A DNA stretch of 48,430 nucleotides from Kribbella albertanoniae (GTDB lineage Bacteria; Actinomycetota; Actinomycetes; Propionibacteriales; Kribbellaceae), in NCBI RefSeq assembly GCF_004348455.1, contig NZ_SMKA01000030.1:1-48430 (forward strand). The letters run 5' to 3'. Positions 42,453 through 48,430 of this stretch are shown here, piece after piece. The notes beneath the pieces are model-generated. The model worked only from the letters and a program-made list of their open reading frames with translations, ran no database searches and had not been told where the DNA came from. Position 1 is the stretch's first letter; each line of letters opens with the position of its first letter. The position numbers and the translations under genes are program-made.

Positions 42453-43574
42453 GTGACCGATGCCGTTGTGACCGCGCTGCGCGAGATCGCCAACCGCGAT
42501 CTCTACCAGCGCAATGCCTTTCACATCACTGGTCTGTCGACTGGAGTGGACCGCCGTACGACGCGGCGTCGGCAGCAGCACGTGACCGCCGTACTGGAGG
42601 CCGGGGCGGATCTGGAAACCAGCGGGTCGACTGATCCGGACGAACTGCGGATCGCGTTCGACCGGTTGCTCGGTGATCCGCGGCGGCGGCTGGTCGACGA
42701 GGTGTTCGGCGAGTGGGGCCGGCCGACCGGTGAGTGCGGCTGCGATGTGCCTGTGCACCAAGCGCATGACGAGGCGGTCTACGCACACGCCAGTGCGATC
42801 GAGTTACTCCTCGCACCGCCTGGCCAGCAGCAGTACCTGGCCATGTGGCGCCGAGCGGGTGAGCGCTGGACGACGGCGATGGAAGACCCACAGTTCTGGC
42901 AGCACCTGCGCAACCGCGTGCTGTCCCTGGACGACTGGCAGCTGGCTGCGAGTGCGATCGACCAGATCCGCAGCGAGCTGTCTGCCGCTCTGACTGGTCC
43001 CCTGCTCGACCTGGCGACCACTGGTGACTACCCGGCCCGTGTGGCGAAGGTACTCGAGGACTGGCCGATCGGCGGTGCGGCGACGCAGCGCTGGGTGCTG
43101 GACGCCATGCGACCGCAGTACGAGCGGGCTGAGGACGCCACCGTCGCACTACTGCGCAGACTGCAGCAGGGGCATCACGAGGTCGACCCGGTGATCAGTG
43201 AGCTGGACCGTAGCGTGCTGCCGGTCTACCGGCGGCTACAGGTGATGCTGCCGTCTGAGCAGCACCAACGGACCCTGACACTGCGGGACGACATCGCGCT
43301 GGTCTATCACAACGGCGCAGTCGGAATCGCGAACGAGGGCTCGGTCCATGACGAGCGGATCACCCAGCTACTCGACCAGGCCGACGGGTACGCAGGTACT
43401 CCGGCGATGAAGGCCAAGATCATGGAGAACCGGGTCACCGCGCAGTTCCTCGCGCGGAACACGCCGCACTACTCACTGGACGATCCGCCCGAGCCCATGA
43501 GCACCGGCTGCATTGTCGCCCTGGTCGTGTTCATTGCCGTCGTCTTCTTCATCCTCGTGGCGGTGTTCTCGTGA
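42453..43574 (+). CDS. J-like, tail-anchored membrane protein (no HPD motif)
   Basis: A 373-residue protein. Residues of about 15-90 look like a degenerate J domain: YQRNAFHITGLSTGVDRRTTRRR, then ELRIAFDRLLGDPRRRLVDEVF, echoing the first helix and the DPxxRxxYD end of DnaJ. The HPD tripeptide needed to stimulate Hsp70 ATPase is absent. A CGC plus His pair (ECGCDVPVHQAH) follows. The middle is long and helical. The last 25 residues form one TM helix (CIVALVVFIAVVFFILVAVF), so it is probably tail-anchored facing the cytosol. The GTG at 42453 is weakly supported. It is the first gene of the operon, overlapping the kinase by 4 bp. Confidence 0.72.
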   Translation: MTDAVVTALREIANRDLYQRNAFHITGLSTGVDRRTTRRRQQHVTAVLEAGADLETSGSTDPDELRIAFDRLLGDPRRRLVDEVFGEWGRPTGECGCDVPVHQAHDEAVYAHASAIELLLAPPGQQQYLAMWRRAGERWTTAMEDPQFWQHLRNRVLSLDDWQLAASAIDQIRSELSAALTGPLLDLATTGDYPARVAKVLEDWPIGGAATQRWVLDAMRPQYERAEDATVALLRRLQQGHHEVDPVISELDRSVLPVYRRLQVMLPSEQHQRTLTLRDDIALVYHNGAVGIANEGSVHDERITQLLDQADGYAGTPAMKAKIMENRVTAQFLARNTPHYSLDDPPEPMSTGCIVALVVFIAVVFFILVAVFS

Positions 43575-44596
43575 ACGCGTTGCTGGCGCCCGGGGACCGC
43601 GTCGGGGAAGCGTTGGTGGTGGACCGGCGGCTCGGGGCGGGCGCGTTCGGCGAGGTGTACCGGGTGCGGCACGAGCACCTCGGGCTGCAGGCGATGAAGG
43701 TGTTCCGCGAGGTGACTTCGCTCGAAGGGACCGACGAGCTGCTGGAGGAGGCCCGGCTGCTGTCGACACTCGGTCATCCCAACATCGTTCGGCTCTTCGA
43801 CGCCGGCGTCGTGCCGACCTGCGAGGGTCAGCGCGGGTACTTCACCATGGAATACGTCTCCGGCGGCACACTGCAGCAGCTGGCCGATGCGTACCGCCCG
43901 GCGCTTCCGACCGAGCTCGCCGTACAGGTGATCGAGCAGCTCGCCTCCGGCCTGGCCGCGGCGCACGACCGCACACCGCCGATCCTGCATCGCGATCTGA
44001 CGCTCGCGAACGTCATGTACGGCTACGACAACGAGCGGTTGCGGGTCCGGATCTCCGACTTCGGGCTGGCCAAGAGCGCCAACCCGGTCACCATGCTGGC
44101 CAGCGCGCAAGGCACCTACGTGTTCATGGCACCCGAAGTACTGCGGGACTTCGGCTACTCGGCCGCGTCCGATGTGTGGTCGATCGGGGTGATCGGCTAT
44201 CTGCTGCTGACCGGCCTGCTCCCGTACGACGACGGCACGGATCCGACCACCTGGTCGAGCACCCGGTACACGCGCCGGTTGCACCCGCCAAGCGCGTTCG
44301 ATCCGCGGATCGACCTCGAGCTGGACCGCATCCTGCTCGCGACCCTCGCACCGCTCCCCCGCGATCGGACCGCGTCCGCGGTGGAGTTGTCGGAGCAGTT
44401 GACCGCATGGCGCCGTACGACGAAGTCACCGTCCGAACGCGCGCAGGAGCTGGCCGCGGGCGCAGCGGACGCAGCGGGAGCCGGGGCGCTGGAGCGAGCG
44501 GTGGAGTTGATGGAAGAGGCGTTCGTGCTGTCGCCGGAGCTGCGCCTGCAGTACTGGCTGGACGTGGCGCGGTGGAAAAGAGGAGTGATCTGGTGA
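43571..44596 (+). CDS. Ser/Thr protein kinase (soluble)
   Basis: A 341-residue kinase. The Gly loop LGAGAFGEVY is at 21-30, the ATP Lys is K43 (AMKVF), the catalytic loop HRDLTLAN is at 140-147, DFG is at 163-165, and GTYVFMAPE ends the activation segment. The catalytic-loop Lys of HRDLKxxN is Thr144 here. There is no TM or PASTA domain. A C-terminal helical stretch (ERAVELMEEAFVLSPELRL) looks like one TPR pair. GTGA overlaps at both ends tie it to the J-like and GrpE-like genes. It may phosphorylate members of the chaperone machine. Confidence 0.9.
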   Translation: MNALLAPGDRVGEALVVDRRLGAGAFGEVYRVRHEHLGLQAMKVFREVTSLEGTDELLEEARLLSTLGHPNIVRLFDAGVVPTCEGQRGYFTMEYVSGGTLQQLADAYRPALPTELAVQVIEQLASGLAAAHDRTPPILHRDLTLANVMYGYDNERLRVRISDFGLAKSANPVTMLASAQGTYVFMAPEVLRDFGYSAASDVWSIGVIGYLLLTGLLPYDDGTDPTTWSSTRYTRRLHPPSAFDPRIDLELDRILLATLAPLPRDRTASAVELSEQLTAWRRTTKSPSERAQELAAGAADAAGAGALERAVELMEEAFVLSPELRLQYWLDVARWKRGVIW

Positions 44597-45108
44597 GGAC
44601 CTGGTTCCGGCAGTGGCGGCAGCATCGCGAGATCCGGATCGCGGAACCGACGTTCAGCGAGGAGCAGTGCCGGGAGCTGGCCGAGCTACTCACGCTGCTC
44701 GAACGCACGCCCTCAGAACCAGCCCTCTCGGTGCCAGCCTCGGAAGCGGCAGAGGACACGAGAGCCTTGGCCGAGGCCGCGACGAGCCTGTGGCGGGCGC
44801 AGCGGAAGCTGACTCAGGCCGGACGCTCGGCCGAGAACCGGCAGACCGGCCGCTACCTGCGCGCCTGCGGGGAGGCGCTGGCCGCGGCCGGACTCGTCGT
44901 ACAGGAACACGACGGTACGACGTTCAACGCGGGCCGGGCGCTCGATGTCCTTGTGTACCAAGACGATCCGGCCGTGACCGAGGAGACGATCGTCGAGACC
45001 GTGCGTCCGTCGGTCTACTACCACGACCGGCAGATTCAGCGCGGCGAGGTCATCGTCGCCCGGCCAACCGCAGACGAATCCACGAAGGTGGGCGATGGAT
45101 ATGCGTGA
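44593..45108 (+). CDS. GrpE-like protein
   Basis: A 171-residue protein. Residues 20-90 are helical and Glu/Ala-rich. Residues of about 96-158 resemble the beta-rich head of GrpE: EALAAAGLVVQEHDG, then EETIVETVRPSVYYHDRQIQRGEVIVARP, comparable with the ETIVEVLQKGYKLxDRVLRPAxVxVA pattern of GrpE. The long dimerising helix is shorter than in true GrpE. I infer that it is the nucleotide-exchange factor for the adjacent Hsp70. The GTG start overlaps the kinase stop by 4 bp. Its 3' end overlaps the Hsp70 gene by 14 bp. Confidence 0.75.
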   Translation: MRTWFRQWRQHREIRIAEPTFSEEQCRELAELLTLLERTPSEPALSVPASEAAEDTRALAEAATSLWRAQRKLTQAGRSAENRQTGRYLRACGEALAAAGLVVQEHDGTTFNAGRALDVLVYQDDPAVTEETIVETVRPSVYYHDRQIQRGEVIVARPTADESTKVGDGYA

Positions 45109-47584
45109 CACGATCGATTTCGGGATCGACCTGGGCACCACGAACAGTGCGCTGGCAGTGGCCGGTGACGACGACGTCCGGATCCTGAAGAACAACGACG
45201 ACCAGTCCGACATCACGCCGTCCGCGGTCTGGCTGCCGAAGGCGGACACGGTCTGGGTCGGCCGCCGCGCGCGGCACCGGGCCGAGACGGATCCGGAGAA
45301 CGTGGCGATCGAGTTCAAACTCGAGATGGGGCTGGCGGACGCGAGCCGGACGTTCGGGAAGGCCGGGGTGACGCTGAGCGCGCCGCAGTTGTCGGCCGAG
45401 GTACTGAAGACGCTGCGCGCCGATGCCGCCCGGTACGCCGGTGCTGCGCCGGACTCGGTGGTGATCACGGTTCCGGCGGCGTTTGCGCTGAACCAGAACA
45501 AGGCGACGCTGGAGGCCGCGCGACTGGCCGGGTTCACGGGGTCGGTGCCGCTGCTGCAGGAGCCGACCGCGGCCGCGTTCGCGTACGGCTTCGAGGATGC
45601 GGACGAACGCGCGTACTGGATGGTGTTCGACTTCGGCGGCGGCACGTTCGACGCGGCCGTGGTGAGTAAGCGGGACGGCGATCTGCGCGTGCTGAATCAC
45701 GCCGGCGATCCGTACCTGGGCGGCAAGCTGATCGACTGGGCGGTCGTCGAGCGGCTGCTCGCGCCGGCCGCTGCGCGTGATCTCGGGCTGAAGGACTTCC
45801 GTCGGGACAACGCGATCTGGCGCGGGAACTTCGGCCGGCTCAAGCAGGCTGCAGAGCAGGCGAAGATCCAGCTGTCCGGGCGCGATCGGGCCGAGCTGCT
45901 GCTTGAGCTGGTGGTCGACGGGTCGGAGGAGACGTTCGAGTTCACGCTGACTGCAGAGGCGCTGGACGCCGTCGCGATGCCGTACTGGGCGCGCGCGGTC
46001 AACCTGTGTCGGGAGGCGTTGGCCGATAGTGGTTTGGGTTCCGAGAAGATCGATCGGCTCCTGCTGGTCGGCGGGGCGACGCTGGCGCCCGGACTGCGCG
46101 AGCTGCTGAGCGATCCGACGCATGGGCTGCAGATCGAGCTGGATACGCGGATCGATCCGACCACCGTCGTGGCGCGTGGTGCGGCGATTTTCGCCGGGAC
46201 GATGCGGCGGCCGGCGTCGGAATCGGTAGTGCGGGCGGTCGGTGAGTACGGCGTGGAGCTCGCCTACGAGCCATCGTCGACAACGACCCGGCCGACCGTG
46301 GCCGGGCGGCTGAGCGGGCCGTCCGGCGAGGTCGACTGGTCGGGGCACAGCGTGGTGATCGCGAACCCGGAGGGTCGGCCGCCGTTCCGGACCGGGCGTG
46401 TCACCGTGAACCGGGTCGGCGCGTTTGCCACCGAGGTCGAGCTCGACGAGCACCGCACGTCGCGCTTCACCATCGAGCTGTATGACGGGAACGGCGCGCC
46501 GCTGCCGTTGGCCGGAGGGACCTTCGGGATCACGCATCGGGACGTGGAGTTCGGGGGTGCGCGGTTGACGCATTCGCTGGGGATCGCGTTGGCGGATCAG
46601 AAGTTCTCGCCGCTGGTCCGGAAGGGGACCGCCGTACCGACGCGGGTGCGGGAGATCTTCCGTACGTCGCATGCGTTCAACCGCTCCGACCCCGAGGCGA
46701 TGGTCCGGATCCCTGTGGTGCAAGGGGAACGGGCTCGTGCCGATCGGAACCGGCAGGTCGGGATGCTGCAGATCCGGCCGGTCGACATCCGGATCGACCT
46801 GCCCGCCGGTACCGAGGTCGAGGTCACCTTCGAGGTGGACGAATCGAACCTGGTGACGGTGGTGGCCGACGTACCGCTGATCCAGGCGCAGTTCGAGGCG
46901 GAGATCGATCTCGACGACGTGCTGACGCCGGATTCCGACGTACTCGCTGATGAGTTGGCCGACGTTGAGCGGCGGATCGCCGATGCTGGACGGACTGCGG
47001 CGACGAGTCCGGAGGTCGAGCAGCGGCTGGCGCGGCTGCAGGAGGAGGGCACGCTGGCGACGGCACGCGAGCAGGTACGCGCGGCCTCCTCGGATGCCGG
47101 AGCAGCCGTGACGGCCGAGGACCGGTTGCGGGAGGTGCAGGCGCAGCTGGACGACATCGACGAGGCCGCGCAACGCCCGGCCAAGGAGCGCGAGCTGCGT
47201 GATGTCCTCGCCGAGGCGGAGGAGTTGGTGGAACAGGTCGGCCGAGCCGCAGACCGCGCCGAGCTCGCCGACCTGCGGACGCGGGCCCAGGATGCGATCG
47301 ACCGCAAGGACATCCGTTCCATCGAACGCGAGACCGAGCAGGTCGTGTCGTTCCTGATCGGGCTCGAACGGCGGCAGCCGGGCTTCGTGATCCGCCTCTT
47401 CAACCAGCTCGCCCTCGACACCTCATCGATGCGGCCGGCCTCCGAGGCCCGACGCCTGGTCGCAGCCGGTCGTTCGGCGGCAGCCCGCGGCGACGAGGCC
47501 GGCCTGATGGTCATCTGCCAGCAACTCGTCCGCCTCCTCCCCCAGTCCCAGCAGAGCACAGTCGTCGGTCTGGTCCGCTCATGA
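45095..47584 (+). CDS. Divergent Hsp70 (DnaK-like) chaperone
   Basis: An 829-residue Hsp70-family protein. The nucleotide-binding domain is at 1 to about 370: FGIDLGTTNS at 9-18, EPTAAAFAYG at 156-165, FDFGGGTFD at 178-186 and LVGGAT at 324-329. A beta-rich segment at about 380-610 takes the substrate-binding position but is longer and unlike DnaK. The C-terminal 210 or so residues are helical and Glu/Arg-rich, predicted as a coiled coil, not a lid with an EEVD-type tail. It is not the housekeeping dnaK, which would sit with grpE-dnaJ-hspR. It overlaps the next gene by ATGA. Confidence 0.9.
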   Translation: MDMRDTIDFGIDLGTTNSALAVAGDDDVRILKNNDDQSDITPSAVWLPKADTVWVGRRARHRAETDPENVAIEFKLEMGLADASRTFGKAGVTLSAPQLSAEVLKTLRADAARYAGAAPDSVVITVPAAFALNQNKATLEAARLAGFTGSVPLLQEPTAAAFAYGFEDADERAYWMVFDFGGGTFDAAVVSKRDGDLRVLNHAGDPYLGGKLIDWAVVERLLAPAAARDLGLKDFRRDNAIWRGNFGRLKQAAEQAKIQLSGRDRAELLLELVVDGSEETFEFTLTAEALDAVAMPYWARAVNLCREALADSGLGSEKIDRLLLVGGATLAPGLRELLSDPTHGLQIELDTRIDPTTVVARGAAIFAGTMRRPASESVVRAVGEYGVELAYEPSSTTTRPTVAGRLSGPSGEVDWSGHSVVIANPEGRPPFRTGRVTVNRVGAFATEVELDEHRTSRFTIELYDGNGAPLPLAGGTFGITHRDVEFGGARLTHSLGIALADQKFSPLVRKGTAVPTRVREIFRTSHAFNRSDPEAMVRIPVVQGERARADRNRQVGMLQIRPVDIRIDLPAGTEVEVTFEVDESNLVTVVADVPLIQAQFEAEIDLDDVLTPDSDVLADELADVERRIADAGRTAATSPEVEQRLARLQEEGTLATAREQVRAASSDAGAAVTAEDRLREVQAQLDDIDEAAQRPAKERELRDVLAEAEELVEQVGRAADRAELADLRTRAQDAIDRKDIRSIERETEQVVSFLIGLERRQPGFVIRLFNQLALDTSSMRPASEARRLVAAGRSAAARGDEAGLMVICQQLVRLLPQSQQSTVVGLVRS

Positions 47585-48430
47585 ATTTGGAACAGCTGGC
47601 CGTCGCCACCGCCGCCCACACCGCCCGCCGAGGCTCGCTCACCGAGGCCCTGCACTTACTGGACGGCCTGGACTCCCCCGAGGCCCTCGACCTGCGCGCC
47701 CGGGTGCTAGCCCAGCTCGGCCGCTGGCAAGAAGCCGACGACACCTGGGCCGGGTTCCAGCCTCCCCACCTTCACCCCGGGACGGGGGTGGAGGTGGGGG
47801 CCTCGGTCGAGCGTGCTCTGGCGCAACAGGCGCTGGCGGGGCGGGCGCTGGCGCGGAAGGTGCTGGCCGGCCGGGCGCGGCAGCGACCCGTCGTACGGCC
47901 GGTGGCGGTGGCCGCCGTCGCGATGCTTGCCGTCGGCGGGATCACGGTGGGAACCACAGCGGCCGTGAACCGGCCCGAAGTAGCAGCTGCGGAACCCCAG
48001 CCTTCCGTGGCACCGCAGACAGTCACCGTGACGCCAACCGGACAACTGGACGAGCTGAACCGGCGGATCGCCGCCGAGAAGGCTGCAGCAGCCCGCCTGG
48101 ACGCGATCGCCGCGTCGGTGGCCATGCCCGGCGTGACAGTACGACAGGAGCCCGGCGCCGTACGCGTGGTGTTCAACCGCGGCCTGTTCAGCTCCGGCAC
48201 CACATTCGCCACCGGCAGTGCAGAGCTGCTAACCCAGCTGGCCCCGAAGCTCAAACAGGTCCCCGGAATCACAGTCGTAGGCCAATCGGTCGCCATACCA
48301 GGCAGTGAAGCCACCGGCGGCTCCAGTACGGCGCTCGCCCGCGCCCGCGTCGCCGCCCAGCACCTCGCCCAGGCCGGCGACCTCCCGCTGACCCGCCTCG
48401 CCCTCGCCTCCGGCGACCAGTCCCACCCCC
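47581..48430 (+). CDS. TPR-like / single-TM / OmpA-like protein (3' end outside window)
   Basis: The frame opens with ATG at 47581, overlapping the Hsp70 stop, and stays open for 283 codons to the edge. Residues of about 5-60 form a TPR-like helical pair (LAVATAAHTARRGSLTEALHLL). Residues 106-126 form one TM helix (VRPVAVAAVAMLAVGGITVG). A linker and short coiled coil (DELNRRIAAEKAAAARLDAI) lead to an OmpA/MotB-like domain from about 185 (FSSGTTFATGSAELLTQLAPKL, then ALARARVAAQHLAQAG). The topology puts TPR inside and OmpA-like outside, so it could tether the chaperone-kinase complex to the envelope. Confidence 0.75.
   Translation, partial: MNLEQLAVATAAHTARRGSLTEALHLLDGLDSPEALDLRARVLAQLGRWQEADDTWAGFQPPHLHPGTGVEVGASVERALAQQALAGRALARKVLAGRARQRPVVRPVAVAAVAMLAVGGITVGTTAAVNRPEVAAAEPQPSVAPQTVTVTPTGQLDELNRRIAAEKAAAARLDAIAASVAMPGVTVRQEPGAVRVVFNRGLFSSGTTFATGSAELLTQLAPKLKQVPGITVVGQSVAIPGSEATGGSSTALARARVAAQHLAQAGDLPLTRLALASGDQSHP

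Noticed and set aside
45050..47173. A 707-codon minus-strand frame antisense to the Hsp70 gene.
   Set aside because: Arg/His/Asp/Leu-rich shadow. All Hsp70 signatures are on the plus strand.

Overview
This is a 48.4 kb piece of a high-GC actinobacterial chromosome. The cluster nadD-rsfS, proA, proB, obgE, rpmA, rplU and rne, the heavy GC3 bias, the frequent GTG starts, and TGGGAGCGCTCCCA-type cellulase operators all fit Actinomycetota. A soil member of the Propionibacteriales such as Kribbella is my best guess, inferred from overall style and not proven.

Layout. 0-7.1 kb: the edge of an unidentified gene, a decapitated ABC-ATPase remnant, and small-molecule enzymes (SGNH hydrolase, flavin monooxygenase, serine hydrolase, DUF2200, YCII). 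Two adjacent hairpin elements follow at 4.62-4.82 kb, then a phosphotransferase and a putative lipoprotein. 7.1-13.0 kb: a TetR/hydrolase divergon with two dyad operators, a membrane protein whose decayed copy lies 2.8 kb away, a GNAT enzyme, a secreted CBM2-GH5 cellulase with CebR/CelR-type boxes, a tRNA-Ala(GGC), and 1 kb without a convincing gene but with several inverted repeats. 13.0-30.2 kb: core genes on the minus strand (histidine phosphatase, rsfS, nadD, a small membrane protein, proA, proB, obgE, rpmA, rplU, rne, DUF2344). They are interrupted by plus-strand or divergent accessory genes (Lrp, MFS, a HxlR-peroxiredoxin fusion, Sfp-type PPTase, TAP-like hydrolase, MerR).

30.2-42.4 kb: a third hairpin element, DUF1772, an M64 peptidase, PlsC, prephenate dehydratase, a phosphotransferase, a double GNAT, and a cassette of M43 metalloprotease with a seven-blade PLL-like propeller, a small protein and an M28 peptidase ending in a propeller stump. 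A broken HAD gene and a small secreted protein follow.

42.4 kb to the end: a tightly overlapping operon encoding a J-like tail-anchored protein lacking HPD, a Ser/Thr kinase, a GrpE-like protein, a divergent Hsp70, and a TPR-TM-OmpA-like protein running off the edge. All visible junctions overlap by 4 or 14 bp. This looks like a self-contained, kinase-linked and probably membrane-tethered Hsp70 machine, and it is the most interesting system in the window.

The second signal of note is a dispersed hairpin element with near-identical arms (ACAGGACGTATA / TATACGTCCTGT) found at 4.7 and 30.2 kb, in both cases abutting a TCGGAGG ribosome-binding site.
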